Shown: one piece after another, positions 36,606 to 47,742 of the stretch
Numbering within the stretch: position 1 is the stretch's first letter
How the letters are laid out: the number at the start of each line of letters is the position of its first letter
Source: Mycobacterium celatum
GTDB lineage: Bacteria > Actinomycetota > Actinomycetes > Mycobacteriales > Mycobacteriaceae
Direction of reading: 5' to 3'
NCBI RefSeq assembly: GCF_002101595.1
Contig: NZ_LQOM01000024.1
Coordinates: 186,001-250,000 of the forward strand
Length of the DNA: 64,000 nt
The notes under the pieces: generated by a model
Databases searched by the model: none
Told to the model about the DNA's origin: nothing
Seen by the model: the letters and a program-made list of their open reading frames with translations, nothing else
Translations under genes and position numbers: made by a program

Positions 36606-37715
36606 GTGACGCAGGCCGAGCTGACCCTATTCCTGTGCGGCGACGTGATGACCGGCCGCGGCGTCGACCAGATCCTGCCGCACGGGGGCGATCCCACGCT
36701 GCGGGAGCCGGCGGTAACCGACGCGAGAAGCTACGTGCGGCTGGCCGAGCGCGCCAACGGTCCGATTCCCGCTCCGGTGGACGACGCCTGGCCGTGGGGC
36801 GATGCGTTGACGGTGCTCGACGACGTCGCTCCGGACGCCCGCATTCTCAACCTGGAGACCGCCGTCACCGCCGACGGCGACTTCGCGCCCGGCAAGGCGG
36901 TGCACTACCGGATGCACCCGGACAACCGGGGATGCCTGACCGTCGTCCGGCCGGACGTCGCCGTGCTGGCCAACAACCACATTTTGGACTTCGGTCCCAC
37001 CGGGCTCGCCGACACGCTGCGTGCGCTCACTGCCGCCGGAATTCAGCCCGTCGGCGCGGGACTCAACGCCAGCGAAGCGAAACAGCCTGCGGTGCTTGGG
37101 CTTCCGGACGGAACGCGGATTGTGACCGCTGCCGCCGCCATGACCTCCAGCGGGGTTCCGCTCGGCTGGGCCGCCACGGCGACGCGGCCCGGAGTCGCCG
37201 TCGCAGAGCTGTCCGAGCGGGACGCCGTCGAGCTCGCCGACCGAGTCCTGGCCGTCAAGCGGCCGCGCGACATCGGGGTGGTGTCGCTGCACTGGGGCTC
37301 CAACTGGGGATACCGCATCGAGTCGGACCAGGTTCGCTTCGCGCACCGATTGGTCGACGCGGGCGTCGACGTGGTGCACGGCCATTCGTCGCACCATCCG
37401 CGCCCGGTCGAGGTGTACCGCGGCAAGCTGATCCTCTACGGCTGCGGCGACACCGTCAACGACTACGAGGGCATCGCCGGCTACGAGGAGTACCGCGACG
37501 AGCTGCGGGTGCTGTACTTCGCAACGGTAGACCGCGGCAGCGGTGCGCTTGTCGCGCTGCGCCTGGTTCCGATGCGGGCCCGCCGCATGCGGCTGGAGCA
37601 CGCCTCACCCGGCGACGCCGAATGGCTGCGCGGCACGCTTGACGACGCCAGCCGGCACTTCGGAACACGCATTGACGCGGCGCCCGACGGCACCTTGGTC
37701 GCCAACCCGGCGTGA
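36606..37715 (+). CDS. CapA-family protein (poly-gamma-glutamate biosynthesis-like metallophosphatase)
   Basis: A 369-residue protein of the PGA_cap family, a metallophosphoesterase-like fold. Metal-binding motifs: FLCGDVMTGRG, LNLET, LANNHILDFG, SLHWGSNW and HGHSSHHPRPVEVYRGKLILYGCGD. Its role in mycobacteria is not settled; relatives include Rv0574c. GTG 36606 was used because the in-frame alternative begins after the conserved CGDVM. No signal peptide. Divergent from atsA across 93 bp, and separated from rpsQ by a strong hairpin. Confidence 0.88.
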   Translation: MTQAELTLFLCGDVMTGRGVDQILPHGGDPTLREPAVTDARSYVRLAERANGPIPAPVDDAWPWGDALTVLDDVAPDARILNLETAVTADGDFAPGKAVHYRMHPDNRGCLTVVRPDVAVLANNHILDFGPTGLADTLRALTAAGIQPVGAGLNASEAKQPAVLGLPDGTRIVTAAAAMTSSGVPLGWAATATRPGVAVAELSERDAVELADRVLAVKRPRDIGVVSLHWGSNWGYRIESDQVRFAHRLVDAGVDVVHGHSSHHPRPVEVYRGKLILYGCGDTVNDYEGIAGYEEYRDELRVLYFATVDRGSGALVALRLVPMRARRMRLEHASPGDAEWLRGTLDDASRHFGTRIDAAPDGTLVANPA

Positions 37716-37721
37716 GAAGAT

Positions 37722-37761
37722 GCAAAAGCCCCCAATTCCGTTGCGAAATAGGGGCTTTTGC
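37722..37761. terminator. Bidirectional terminator between capA-like gene and S10 operon end
   Basis: GCAAAAGCCCC (37722-37732) and GGGGCTTTTGC (37751-37761) form an 11-bp perfect stem around an 18-nt loop. The T-run inside the stem serves both directions. It ends the S10 operon (rpsQ stops at 37781) and the convergent capA-like gene. Confidence 0.8.
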
Positions 37762-37780
37762 GCCTGGTGGCGCTGCGTGG

Positions 37781-38155
37781 CTACTTGGCCTTCTCCAGGA
37801 TTTCGACGAGCCGCCAGCGCTTCGTCGCCGACAGCGGGCGGGTTTCCATCAGCGAGACCCGGTCGCCGATGCCGGCGATGCTGTTCTCGTCGTGCGCCTT
37901 GACCTTCTTGGTGGTGCGGATGATCTTGCCGTAGAGCGGGTGTCGCACCCGGTCCTCCAGCTCGACGACGATGGTCTTCTGCATCTTGTCGCTGACCACA
38001 TAACCGATGCGGGTCTTGCGCCGGCCCCGCGGCTTAGGCGTGCGCGGAGTGTGCTTGGGCCCCTTGTCTTTCGGGGTCGCGGCCTCCTTCGGAGCTGCCT
38101 TCTTCGGAGCGGCCTTCTTGGACGCGGCCTTAGCGCCGGTCTTCGCCTCTGCCAT
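37781..38155 (-). CDS. rpsQ: 30S ribosomal protein S17
   Basis: A 124-residue protein. The conserved core ([33 protein letters not shown]) is preceded by a Lys/Ala/Pro-rich mycobacterial extension of about 45 residues with [10 protein letters not shown] repeats. Last gene of the S10 operon. Start overlaps the rpmC stop by 1 nt (TAATG). Confidence 0.96.
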   Translation of the reverse strand: MAEAKTGAKAASKKAAPKKAAPKEAATPKDKGPKHTPRTPKPRGRRKTRIGYVVSDKMQKTIVVELEDRVRHPLYGKIIRTTKKVKAHDENSIAGIGDRVSLMETRPLSATKRWRLVEILEKAK

Positions 38156-38388
38156 TACGATTCCTCACCCTCGGGCCCGGAAGCCAGGCCGAGTTCACGT
38201 TCGCGCAGCACGGTGTAGATGCGCGCGATTTCCTGACGCACCGTGCGAAGTCGACGGTTGTTGTTGAGCTGCCCGGTCGCCATCTGGAAGCGAAGGTTGA
38301 ACAGCTCTTCCTTGGATTCACGCAGTTTGTCGACCAGTTCTTCGCCGGTGAGCTCGCGCAGTTCGCCAGCGGAAACGCCCACTGCCAT
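38155..38388 (-). CDS. rpmC: 50S ribosomal protein L29
   Basis: A 77-residue helical-hairpin protein ([52 protein letters not shown]). ATG 38388 overlaps the rplP stop (TGATG). Confidence 0.97.
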   Translation of the reverse strand: MAVGVSAGELRELTGEELVDKLRESKEELFNLRFQMATGQLNNNRRLRTVRQEIARIYTVLRERELGLASGPEGEES

Positions 38389-38804
38389 CAGAACTGCTCC
38401 TCTCGGGTAACGATGCGTGCCTTGATCGGCAGCTTGTGGATTGCTCGGGTCAGCGCGGCCCGCGCGATCGCCTCGTTCGGGTAGCTGAGCTCGAAGAGCA
38501 CCCGGCCCGGCTTGACGTTGGCCACCCACCACTCCGGTGAACCCTTACCCGAACCCATCCGGGTTTCCGCCGGCTTCTTGGTCAGCGGGCGGTCCGGGAA
38601 GATGTTGATCCACACCTTGCCGCCACGCTTGATGTGGCGGTTGATGGCGATACGAGCGGACTCGATTTGCCGGTTGGTGATGTAGGCGTGCTCCAAAGCC
38701 TGGATGCCGTAGTCGCCGAAGCTCACCGTGGTTCCGCCGCTGGCGATGCCGCGCTGACGCGGATGATGTTGCTTACGGTGCTTGACCTTGCGGGGAATCA
38801 ACAT
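38388..38804 (-). CDS. rplP: 50S ribosomal protein L16
   Basis: A 138-residue protein with [18 protein letters not shown] at the start and [24 protein letters not shown] near residue 80. Confidence 0.97.
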   Translation of the reverse strand: MLIPRKVKHRKQHHPRQRGIASGGTTVSFGDYGIQALEHAYITNRQIESARIAINRHIKRGGKVWINIFPDRPLTKKPAETRMGSGKGSPEWWVANVKPGRVLFELSYPNEAIARAALTRAIHKLPIKARIVTREEQF

Positions 38805-38807
38805 GAT

Positions 38808-40188
<1,381 letters not shown>

Positions 40189-40192
<4 letters not shown>

Positions 40193-40470
40193 CGCCGCTT
40201 GGCTTTCCGGTCGTCCTTGATGTGTCCCTTGAAAGTGCGCGTCGGCGCGAACTCACCAAGCTTGTGGCCGACCATCGCCTCGGTGATGAACACCGGCACA
40301 TGCTTGCGTCCGTCGTGGACGGCGAAGGTGTGGCCGATGAAATCGGGGATGATCGTCGACCGCCGCGACCAGGTCTTGATGACCTGCTTGGTGTTCTTCT
40401 CGTTCTGTGCGTCGACCTTCTTGAGCAAATGGTCGTCGACGAACGGACCCTTCTTCAGGCTGCGTGGCAT
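40189..40470 (-). CDS. rpsS: 30S ribosomal protein S19
   Basis: A 93-residue protein ([44 protein letters not shown] C-terminus). Coupled to rplV by ATGA overlap. Confidence 0.97.
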
Positions 40471-40481
40471 CGCTACTCCTC

Positions 40482-41324
40482 TTAACGCCCGTGCTTCTTG
40501 CCGGTGCGCCGGCGGCGGACGATGAGCTTGTCGCTGGGCTTGTGCGGTTTACGGGTACGGCCCTCGGGCTTGCCCCACGGGCTGACCGGGTGACGCCCAC
40601 CGGACGTCTTCCCCTCACCACCACCGTGCGGGTGATCGACCGGGTTCATCACCACACCGCGGACCGAGGGGCGCTTACCTTTCCAGCGCATCCGGCCCGC
40701 CTTACCCCAGTTGATGTTGGCCTGCTCGGCGTTGCCCACCTCGCCGACCGTGGCCCGGCAGCGCACGTCGACGCGACGGATCTCGCCGCTGGGCATCCGC
40801 AGCGACGCGTAGGTGCCTTCCTTACCGAGCAGCTGGATGCTCGAGCCCGCCGAGCGGGCCAGCTTGGCACCCCCACCAGGGCGCAGCTCCACGGCGTGGA
40901 TCAACGTACCGGCCGGAATGTTGCGCAGCGGAAGGTTGTTGCCGGGCTTGATGTCGGCGTTCGGACCCGACTCCACCACGTCGCCCTGCGAGAGTCCCTG
41001 CGGGGCAATGATGTAGCGCTTTTCGCCGTCCAGGTAGTGCAGCAGCGCAATCCGGGCGGTCCGGTTCGGGTCGTACTCGATGTGCGCGACCTTGGCGTTG
41101 ACGCCGTCTTTGTCGTTGCGGCGGAAGTCGATCACGCGGTAGGCGCGCTTGTGGCCGCCGCCCTTGTGGCGAGTGGTGATCCTGCCGTGCGCGTTGCGGC
41201 CACCGCGGCCGTGCAGCGGGCGCACCAACGACTTCTCCGGGGTCGAGCGCGTGATCTCGGCGAAGTCGGAGACGCTGGCACCGCGACGACCCGGTGTCGT
41301 CGGCTTGTACTTGCGAATTCCCAT
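40482..41324 (-). CDS. rplB: 50S ribosomal protein L2
   Basis: A 280-residue peptidyl-transferase-centre protein. The conserved [33 protein letters not shown] segment is present, including the functionally important His. Confidence 0.97.
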   Translation of the reverse strand: MGIRKYKPTTPGRRGASVSDFAEITRSTPEKSLVRPLHGRGGRNAHGRITTRHKGGGHKRAYRVIDFRRNDKDGVNAKVAHIEYDPNRTARIALLHYLDGEKRYIIAPQGLSQGDVVESGPNADIKPGNNLPLRNIPAGTLIHAVELRPGGGAKLARSAGSSIQLLGKEGTYASLRMPSGEIRRVDVRCRATVGEVGNAEQANINWGKAGRMRWKGKRPSVRGVVMNPVDHPHGGGEGKTSGGRHPVSPWGKPEGRTRKPHKPSDKLIVRRRRTGKKHGR

Positions 41325-41345
41325 GGCTTGTCTCTCTATCCTCGG

Positions 41346-41648
41346 CTACGCCGGCGCGCCGAACAGGTCGATCGGCTTGCTGCCCGGCGCCAGCGTGACG
41401 ATGGCGCGCTTGGTGTTCTTACGCTTGCCGTAACCGGTCCGGGTGCGCTTGCGCTTGCCCTGCCGGTTCGCGGTGTTCACCGCCGCCACCTTGACCGAAA
41501 AGATCTTCTCGATGGCGATCTTGATCTGCGTCTTGTTCGAGTCGGGGTGCACCAGAAACGTGTACACGTTGTCGTCGATCAACCCGTAGGACTTCTCCGA
41601 GATGACCGGCGCCAGGATGATGTCGCGTGGATCGGTGACGGTCGCCAT
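41346..41648 (-). CDS. rplW: 50S ribosomal protein L23
   Basis: A 100-residue exit-tunnel protein that docks SRP and trigger factor ([45 protein letters not shown]). Confidence 0.97.
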   Translation of the reverse strand: MATVTDPRDIILAPVISEKSYGLIDDNVYTFLVHPDSNKTQIKIAIEKIFSVKVAAVNTANRQGKRKRTRTGYGKRKNTKRAIVTLAPGSKPIDLFGAPA

Positions 41649-42298
41649 CAGGCCGAAACCTCCTCGGAAGTGTTAGCGGCGATGTAGGCGTTCAGCGCCT
41701 CGACGGAGAACACCACATCATCGGCCCGCAGCACGTCGTAGGTGTTGAGCTGGTCGGGGGCCAGCACATGCACGCCGGGCAGGTTGCGCGCACTCTTGGC
41801 GCCGATCTCGTCGCTGCGCTCGGTCACCACCAGCACCTGCTTGCGGTCGGTCAGCGTGGCCAGAAAAGCCTTGGCGCTCTTGGTCGACGGGGTCTGACCC
41901 GACACCAGCTCGGTGATCGCGTGGATGCGGCCGTTGCGCGCCCGGTCCGACAACGCGCCGCGCAGCGCGGCGGCGATCATCTTCTTCGGGGTGCGCTGGC
42001 TGTAGTCGCGCGGCTTGGGACCGTGCACGACGCCACCGCCGGTGAACTGCGGCGCCCGCACCGAACCCTGCCGGGCGCGGCCAGTGCCCTTCTGCCGGTA
42101 GGGCTTCCGACCGCCGCCGCGGACCTCACCGCGGGTCTTGGTCGAGTGCGTGCCCTGCCGCGCCGCCGCCCGCTGCGCGGTGACGACCTGGTGCATCAGA
42201 GCGATGTTGGCCGGCGCATCGAACAGTGCGGCCGGCAGCTCCACCGAGCCGCTCGTCTTGCCGTCCGGCGTCTTGACGTCAATCTTGATGCCAGCCAT
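41648..42298 (-). CDS. rplD: 50S ribosomal protein L4
   Basis: A 216-residue protein ([72 protein letters not shown]). ATG 42298 overlaps the rplC stop; a GTG directly upstream is less likely. Confidence 0.97.
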   Translation of the reverse strand: MAGIKIDVKTPDGKTSGSVELPAALFDAPANIALMHQVVTAQRAAARQGTHSTKTRGEVRGGGRKPYRQKGTGRARQGSVRAPQFTGGGVVHGPKPRDYSQRTPKKMIAAALRGALSDRARNGRIHAITELVSGQTPSTKSAKAFLATLTDRKQVLVVTERSDEIGAKSARNLPGVHVLAPDQLNTYDVLRADDVVFSVEALNAYIAANTSEEVSA

Positions 42299-42951
42299 CA
42301 CTTCTCACCTCGTTTGATCGCGCTGCGGACCATGACGAGCCCACCGGTGCGGCCGGGGACGGCGCCCTTGATCAGCAGCACGCCGTTCTCGGCGTCGACC
42401 TTGTGCACCAACAGGTTCTGCGTGGTCACCCGGTCGTTGCCCATCCGGCCGGCCATCCGGGTGCCCTTGAACACCCGCGCAGGGGTGGCGCAGCCGCCGA
42501 TGGAGCCCGGGCGGCGGTGCACTGCCTGCGCGCCGTGGCTGGCACCTTGGCCGGCAAAACCGTGCCGCTTCATCGTGCCGGCAAAGCCTTTGCCCTTGGA
42601 GGTGCCGGTCACGTCGACATAGCTTCCAGCGGCGAAGATTTCGGCCGTCAGCTCCTGACCCACCTCGTATTCGGCGGCCGCGTCGGCGTCGTCGAGACGC
42701 AACTCGGCCAGGTGCCGGCGCGGGTTGACCCCGGCGGCGGCGTACTGACCGGACAACGGCTTGTTGACCTTGCGCGGACTGATCTCGCCGTAGGCCAGCT
42801 GCACCGCGCTGTAGCCGTCACGCTCGGGTGTGCGGATTCGGGTCACCACGTTCGGTCCGGCCTTGACCACCGTCACCGGAACCACCCGGTTGTTCTCGTC
42901 GAACACCTGTGTCATGCCCAGTTTGGTGCCCAGAATGCCTTTTCTCGCCAT
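42298..42951 (-). CDS. rplC: 50S ribosomal protein L3
   Basis: A 217-residue assembly initiator ([44 protein letters not shown]). Second gene of the S10 operon. Confidence 0.97.
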   Translation of the reverse strand: MARKGILGTKLGMTQVFDENNRVVPVTVVKAGPNVVTRIRTPERDGYSAVQLAYGEISPRKVNKPLSGQYAAAGVNPRRHLAELRLDDADAAAEYEVGQELTAEIFAAGSYVDVTGTSKGKGFAGTMKRHGFAGQGASHGAQAVHRRPGSIGGCATPARVFKGTRMAGRMGNDRVTTQNLLVHKVDAENGVLLIKGAVPGRTGGLVMVRSAIKRGEK

Positions 42952-42965
42952 TGTGTCTGGATCTC

Positions 42966-43271
42966 CTACTGGATGTTGACGTCGACGCTGGCGGGCAGAT
43001 CGATACGCATCAGCGCATCGACGGTCTTCGGTGTCGGATCGAGGATGTCGATCAGCCGCTTGTGCGTGCGCATTTCGAAATGCTCCCGCGAGTCCTTGTA
43101 CTTGTGCGGAGAGCGAATAACGCAGTACACGTTCTTCTCTGTCGGCAGCGGCACCGGACCCACCACGCTTGCGCCGGTCCGGACGACCGTCTCGACGATT
43201 TTGCGCGCCGAGGCGTCAATGGCCTCGTGGTCGTAGGCCTTGAGCCTGATGCGGATCTTTTGTCCCGCCAC
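42966..43271 (-). CDS. rpsJ: 30S ribosomal protein S10 / NusE
   Basis: A 101-residue protein of the 30S head and of transcription antitermination complexes ([28 protein letters not shown]). GTG 43271 follows AGGAG by 5 nt. First gene of the S10 operon (rpsJ-rplC-D-W-B-rpsS-rplV-rpsC-rplP-rpmC-rpsQ). Confidence 0.97.
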   Translation of the reverse strand: MAGQKIRIRLKAYDHEAIDASARKIVETVVRTGASVVGPVPLPTEKNVYCVIRSPHKYKDSREHFEMRTHKRLIDILDPTPKTVDALMRIDLPASVDVNIQ

Positions 43272-43614
43272 GCTTCTCCTACCTCACTCTCCAATGTCCG
43301 GACCTAGGTCCCACGGCGCGCCGGTGGTCTGGCGTCGCGCCGGATGTTGCGCCGCTGTTTACCTGTCTTGGTCCACCGACCCCCGCGGTCGGGTGTGTCG
43401 CCCTCACGCAGCCTTGTTCGCGGCCAAATCGTCGCGCTCCAAGGATGGGACCGGACGCGCCCGTCTGGGCGCCGGTCGTATGCCCGGCCAGGCGCTGACC
43501 CGGCGCAAGGCAACCTGAACAGTATGCCCCAGATCGCGGCATCGGCCAAATTCCAGCTCGGCGACGACGCGGGCTGCGGCGCCACTTTCTTACTCCAGAG
43601 TAAGATGTGCTGTC
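43272..43614. other. 343-bp divergent intergenic region before rpsJ
   Basis: Should hold the S10-operon promoter and leader on the minus strand and the promoter of the hotdog-fold gene on the plus strand. I could not identify a convincing -35/-10 pair for rpsJ. GGACCTAGGTCC (43300-43311) is a 12-bp perfect palindrome in the S10 leader. A 16-bp inverted repeat lies at its plus-strand end (next entry). Possible ORFs across it lack coding character. Confidence 0.5.
43589..43604. promoter_or_regulatory. Palindromic operator candidate before the DUF4442 gene
   Basis: CTTACTC (43589-43595), CA, GAGTAAG (43598-43604): 7-bp perfect arms ending 10 bp before the ATG at 43615. Size and symmetry fit a TetR-family operator of the TTACTC-N2-GAGTAA type. 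No TetR gene is adjacent, so the regulator would act from elsewhere. Confidence 0.6.
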
Positions 43615-44091
43615 ATGACCGCTCCGACCAGCACCTATGCGGCGTGGAAGCGCCTGTCCGGCCGCCCGGGCGGAACCCGGCTGTTTTCGGTCGCGACGAT
43701 GGCACGAGTCCCCTACTTCGTCTCGGTACTACCGCACGTGGTCCGGATGGAACCCGGACTGGCCGAGGTGCGCATTCCGAAGTGGATTCTGGTCCACAAC
43801 CATCTGCACACCGTGCACGCGATCGCGTCCTGCAACGCCGCCGAGGTCGCGATGGGCATGCTGATGGAGGCCACGGTGCCGCGCAGCCACCGCTGGATCC
43901 CCAAGGCCATGAACGTGCATTACTTGGAGAAGGCCACGACGTCGCTGCGGGCGGTGGCCCAGCTGGACCCGCCCGACTTCGCTCAGATCACCGACGGCAT
44001 CGAACTGGTCGTGCCGGTCGGCGTTACGGACCGCAACGGCGTGGAGGTCGTGCACGCCGACATCACGACCTGGGTCACGCCGGTCGGCTGA
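43615..44091 (+). CDS. DUF4442 hotdog-fold protein, thioesterase-like
   Basis: A 158-residue hotdog-fold protein (PaaI/YiiD-type). The helix-bearing HNHLHTVHAIASCNAAEVAMGMLMEATVP matches where thioesterases keep catalytic residues. It probably hydrolyses or binds acyl-CoA. Preceded closely by a palindrome suggesting acyl-responsive control. Convergent with the carboxylesterase, 6 bp apart. Confidence 0.82.
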   Translation: MTAPTSTYAAWKRLSGRPGGTRLFSVATMARVPYFVSVLPHVVRMEPGLAEVRIPKWILVHNHLHTVHAIASCNAAEVAMGMLMEATVPRSHRWIPKAMNVHYLEKATTSLRAVAQLDPPDFAQITDGIELVVPVGVTDRNGVEVVHADITTWVTPVG

Positions 44092-44097
44092 CCCCGC

Positions 44098-45723
44098 TCA
44101 CGACTTACCCTTCAGCGTTGCCCAGAACGGGCATTGGTGCGCCTCCTCGAAGCTTGTCGTGACCCGGCTGGCGTCGGGACGCAGCGACATCCAGCGGGAG
44201 TGGTCGCCGCCCACTGTCGGCCAGCCGGGCTGGCCCGCGGCCTTCGGCACGCCGGTTGTCACGAATTGGCTCCAGTAGGCGATCATCTGCTCCGACAGCG
44301 CACGTTGTTCGGGAGTCAGCGGCGGGGCGCCGCCGACATTGAACAGGTAGCGCAGCTCCAGAGAATGACTGGCGCCGACCGGAAAAGGTGCGTGCCGCAA
44401 CGGGTCCGGCGCCGGCGCGTGCGGATCGTCGAACTCGTAGCCGTAGACCGGTGCCGCCCGACTCAGCGCGACGGCCATTCTGTCTGCGACACAGGCGAAG
44501 ACACCGTCGGTGACCGCCGCGGAGTAGGCAAGCGACACGTCGCCGCCGTAGCGCTCAGGTGGATAGTGCGCCAGTACTCCTCGCCCGTCGGCGCCGAAGA
44601 TGTCGGCCAGTACGCGCGGATACTCGGCAGGGGTGACGCCGTGGCCCCGCTTCAGATAGCGCAGCGCCGCGAACATCGTGAACTCGTCGTGGTTGACGCC
44701 GATCAGCACTGGCACCCGCGCGGCCCGGCCGGCCGACATCGCCGCGACGGACCCCATCGGCAGCGCCGCCGTGCCGGTCACCGGGCCGGTGAGCGCGTCG
44801 GAGTCGCCGATGTAGGAGTACCAGGGCGGTCGCGTCAACTTGCCGGCCGGCAACGCGCGCAGGCACCCGGCGGCAGTGGCCGGATCCGGGCAACCCACGG
44901 AGGTCGCATACTCCACGCTGATGTGCTGGGCAACCGGCAGCTCGGCTTGTGCTTGGCACGGCGCGCTTTGGATGATCGCGGCGCGGAACAGCCCCGCCGA
45001 TCCCCGCGCCACCAGGTGATCGCACACCGACATCCCGCCGGCAGACTCTCCGGCAATGGTCACCTTGCCCGGGTCGCCGCCGAACGCGGAGATGTTGTCT
45101 CGCACCCACCGCAATGCAGCCTGCTGATCGGCCAGCCCGTAGTTGCCGACGTCATCGCCGGTCCCGAGTGCCGGGTGAGCCAGGAATCCGAGCGCACCCA
45201 GCCGGTAGTTGATCGTGACGACGATGATGTGGCCCTTGGCGGCCAGCCAGCGCGCGTTGTAGATGTCGCCGCTGCCGTTGACGAAGCCGCCGCCGTGAAT
45301 CCACACCATCACGGGGCGCTTGTCGGGCCGTCCCGGGGCGGGAGTCCACACGTTGAGCGTCAGGCAGTTCTCGCCGGTCGGCTTGACCGTCCGGGCCTCA
45401 CGCGGGGTTTCCTGAACGCACTGCGGCCCGGGCTTGCTGGCCTCCAACGTCCCCGGCCACGGCGCCGCCGGCCGCGGCGGCTGCCAGCGCAAGGCGCCGA
45501 CTGGCGGCGCGGCATACGGAATGCCTTGAAACAGGCGGTAATCCGCGGCGACCAAGCCGCGCATCGGGCCCATTGGCGTGCGCACCACCGCCGCGTCCAG
45601 CGGGCCGGCATACGCCGGCTCGGATTTCTGCGGTGCGGCGCTGCCGCCGTGGCCGCAGCCGACCGCCACCGCCGCCGCTACCAGCAGCGCGGCCCACGCT
45701 CGTCGGCGCTCAGGCAATCGCAT
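44098..45723 (-). CDS. Type-B carboxylesterase, probable lipoprotein
   Basis: A 541-residue alpha/beta-hydrolase. Oxyanion loop VMVWIHGGGFVNGSG, nucleophile Ser in TIAGESAGG (about residue 235) and a late VGASHSLELRYLFN with the likely catalytic His. The N-terminus has RRR, a hydrophobic stretch and AVGC, a weak lipobox, so it is probably exported and lipid-anchored at Cys23. Cysteine pairs such as CVQETPREARTVKPTGENC fit an extracytoplasmic disulphide. Divergent from the P450 gene across 102 bp that carries a palindromic promoter. Substrate unknown. Confidence 0.9.
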   Translation of the reverse strand: MRLPERRRAWAALLVAAAVAVGCGHGGSAAPQKSEPAYAGPLDAAVVRTPMGPMRGLVAADYRLFQGIPYAAPPVGALRWQPPRPAAPWPGTLEASKPGPQCVQETPREARTVKPTGENCLTLNVWTPAPGRPDKRPVMVWIHGGGFVNGSGDIYNARWLAAKGHIIVVTINYRLGALGFLAHPALGTGDDVGNYGLADQQAALRWVRDNISAFGGDPGKVTIAGESAGGMSVCDHLVARGSAGLFRAAIIQSAPCQAQAELPVAQHISVEYATSVGCPDPATAAGCLRALPAGKLTRPPWYSYIGDSDALTGPVTGTAALPMGSVAAMSAGRAARVPVLIGVNHDEFTMFAALRYLKRGHGVTPAEYPRVLADIFGADGRGVLAHYPPERYGGDVSLAYSAAVTDGVFACVADRMAVALSRAAPVYGYEFDDPHAPAPDPLRHAPFPVGASHSLELRYLFNVGGAPPLTPEQRALSEQMIAYWSQFVTTGVPKAAGQPGWPTVGGDHSRWMSLRPDASRVTTSFEEAHQCPFWATLKGKS

Positions 45724-45789
45724 CGGCACGGAACTCCAATTTACGGATCCGCCCAAACCGCTTCCCTCATATTTGCGGTCGTGCGAGAC

Positions 45790-45819
45790 TTGAAAAAGTT
45801 GACGGGTGTCAAGTATAGG
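45790..45819 (+). promoter_or_regulatory. Promoter with embedded palindrome before the P450
   Basis: TTGAAA (45790-45795), an 18-nt spacer and TATAGG (45814-45819) form a likely housekeeping promoter. Inside the spacer TTGAC-GGGT-GTCAA (45799-45812) is a perfect 5+5-bp inverted repeat, well placed for a repressor such as the TetR protein encoded just after the P450. The -10 ends 6 nt before the ATG; AGGAG within that interval could also serve as ribosome site. Confidence 0.55.
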
Positions 45820-45825
45820 AGCCCC

Positions 45826-47076
45826 ATGAGCACTCCGATCATTGACGAGGCCGCCAAGGTGTTCGCCGACCCGACCTCGTATGCCGACGAGCCGCGGCTG
45901 CATGCGGCGCTCACCCACCTGCGGGCCCATGCGCCGGTGTCGCTGGTCGACTGTCCCCCGTACCGGCCGTTCTGGGCGATCACCAAACACGCCGACATCA
46001 TGGACATCGAGCGGGACAACAGCTTGTGGATCAACGAGCCGCGGCCGCTGCTGGCCACCGCCGAGCAAGACGACTTCGCGCGCGCGCAACTGGATTCCGG
46101 GATGGGGCTGCGGACGTTGATCCACATGGACGATCCGCAGCACCGGGTGGTCCGTGCGATCGGCGCCGACTGGTTCCGGCCCAAGGCAATGCGCGCGTTG
46201 AAGGTTCGCGTCGACGAGCTGGCCAAGATCTACGTCGACAAGATGATGGCTACCGGCACCGAATGCGACTTCGTCCAAGAAGTCGCCGTGAATTACCCGC
46301 TGTACGTGATCATGTCGCTGCTGGGGATCCCCGAATCCGATTTCCCCCGCATGCTGCGGCTGACCCAGGAACTCTTCGGTGGCGACGACGAGGAGTTCAA
46401 GCGCGGCAACACCCCCGAAGAACAGCTTCAAATCCTGCTCGACTTCTTCGGCTACTTCAACGCAATCACCGCGTCCCGGCGGGAGCATCCGACCGAGGAC
46501 CTGGCGTCGGCGATCGCCAACGCCCGCGTCGACGGCGAACCGCTCTCGGACATCGACACTGCGTCCTACTACGTGATCATTGCCACCGCCGGCCATGACA
46601 CCACCAGCGCCACGATCTCCGGCGGCCTGCAGGCGCTGATCGAAAACCCCGACCAGCGCGCCCGATTGACCGACAACCTCGACTTGATGCCGCTGGCCAC
46701 CGAGGAGATGATCCGCTGGGTCACCCCGGTCAAGGAATTCATGCGCACCGCGACCGCGGACACCACGGTGCGTGGGGTGCCGATCGCCGAAGGCGAGTCG
46801 GTATACCTGTCCTATGTTTCGGGCAACCGCGACGAAGAGGTGTTCGACGACCCGTTCCGCTTCGATGTAGGCCGGGATCCCAACAAGCACTTGGCATTTG
46901 GTTACGGCGTGCACTTCTGCCTGGGAGCTGCGCTGGCCCGCATGGAGGTGAACAGCTTCTTCACCGAACTACTGCCGCGGCTGAAATCCATTGAGCTGAA
47001 CGGGGAGCCGGAGCTCATCGCGACCGTATTCGTCGGTGGACTCAAGCACCTGCCGATTCGCTACGAGCTGCGCTGA
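45826..47076 (+). CDS. Cytochrome P450
   Basis: A 416-residue soluble bacterial P450. The I-helix oxygen motif is AGHDTT (about residue 256), ExxR is EEMIR, and the haem loop is FGYGVHFCLGAALARME with the thiolate Cys near 366. Substrate unknown. It needs ferredoxin and ferredoxin reductase; a reductase is encoded at 59419. Its 3' end overlaps the convergent TetR gene by 35 bp. Confidence 0.93.
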   Translation: MSTPIIDEAAKVFADPTSYADEPRLHAALTHLRAHAPVSLVDCPPYRPFWAITKHADIMDIERDNSLWINEPRPLLATAEQDDFARAQLDSGMGLRTLIHMDDPQHRVVRAIGADWFRPKAMRALKVRVDELAKIYVDKMMATGTECDFVQEVAVNYPLYVIMSLLGIPESDFPRMLRLTQELFGGDDEEFKRGNTPEEQLQILLDFFGYFNAITASRREHPTEDLASAIANARVDGEPLSDIDTASYYVIIATAGHDTTSATISGGLQALIENPDQRARLTDNLDLMPLATEEMIRWVTPVKEFMRTATADTTVRGVPIAEGESVYLSYVSGNRDEEVFDDPFRFDVGRDPNKHLAFGYGVHFCLGAALARMEVNSFFTELLPRLKSIELNGEPELIATVFVGGLKHLPIRYELR

Positions 47077-47707
47077 CCGACTTACCCTGGGTCCGCTGCA
47101 CGTGCAGGAAGCCGTCCACGGCGGCGCGGGCACACTCCTGGTAGTCGAAATCCGGCAACGTGCTCAGCCGGCCCACCACCATCGGGCCGATCAACAGGGC
47201 GATCGCACGGGTCCGGTCGATCTCGCCTAATTCGGCCGCGTCCGGGCTGTCGAAAATGGCGTCGAACGGTGCTGCGTACTGCTGCGCGATGCGCTCGCGC
47301 AGCGTGCTGATCGCAGCGCTGTCCGCGACGGGCGTGCGGCGCGCTTCGGGTAGCTGTTCCAAGTCGCGGCCCAGCGCCAGCCAGGACATCGCGGTCAGCA
47401 TACCGGGCGCCTCGGCGATCAACTGGCCTTGAGCCACCACCAACTCGATCAGACGATCGCGCAGCGTCCCGTCTTCCGACGGCATGGGGGCCGGTGGTAT
47501 CAGGCTGTTGAAAGCCGCTGCGAGCAAATCGTTTCCGCTCGGGAAGTGGCGGTACAGGGTAGCGCGGGCCACATTAGCGCCTCGGGTGACCGCGTCGACG
47601 GTCACCGCGCTGGGCCCACCGGAACGTAGCAACGCAGTGGCGGCTTCGAGCAATCGGGCTCGAGACCGCGCCGGGCGGGGATCGGTACTGCCGGCGATGG
47701 CTACCAC
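47042..47707 (-). CDS. TetR-family transcriptional regulator
   Basis: A 221-residue one-component regulator. The helix-turn-helix is at residues about 14-60 (SRARLLEAATALLRSGGPSAVTVDAVTRGANVARATLYRHFPSGNDLLAAA). The C-terminal ligand domain is unremarkable. It starts with GTG at 47707. Divergent from the MFS exporter across 86 bp with a perfect palindrome, so it probably represses the exporter and itself; the P450 promoter palindrome is a different sequence. Confidence 0.9.
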   Translation of the reverse strand: MVAIAGSTDPRPARSRARLLEAATALLRSGGPSAVTVDAVTRGANVARATLYRHFPSGNDLLAAAFNSLIPPAPMPSEDGTLRDRLIELVVAQGQLIAEAPGMLTAMSWLALGRDLEQLPEARRTPVADSAAISTLRERIAQQYAAPFDAIFDSPDAAELGEIDRTRAIALLIGPMVVGRLSTLPDFDYQECARAAVDGFLHVQRTQGKSVSAARSESAGA

Positions 47708-47742
47708 CTCCCGTCTAGCAACAAGACTATCGGTCTATCTAG

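Noticed and set aside
43304..43585. 93-residue open frame upstream of rpsJ
   Set aside because: No coding character, covers the S10 leader; not supported.
45724..46914. N-terminal extension of the carboxylesterase frame across the P450
   Set aside because: Antisense to the P450, no homology; the ATG at 45723 starts a proper signal sequence.
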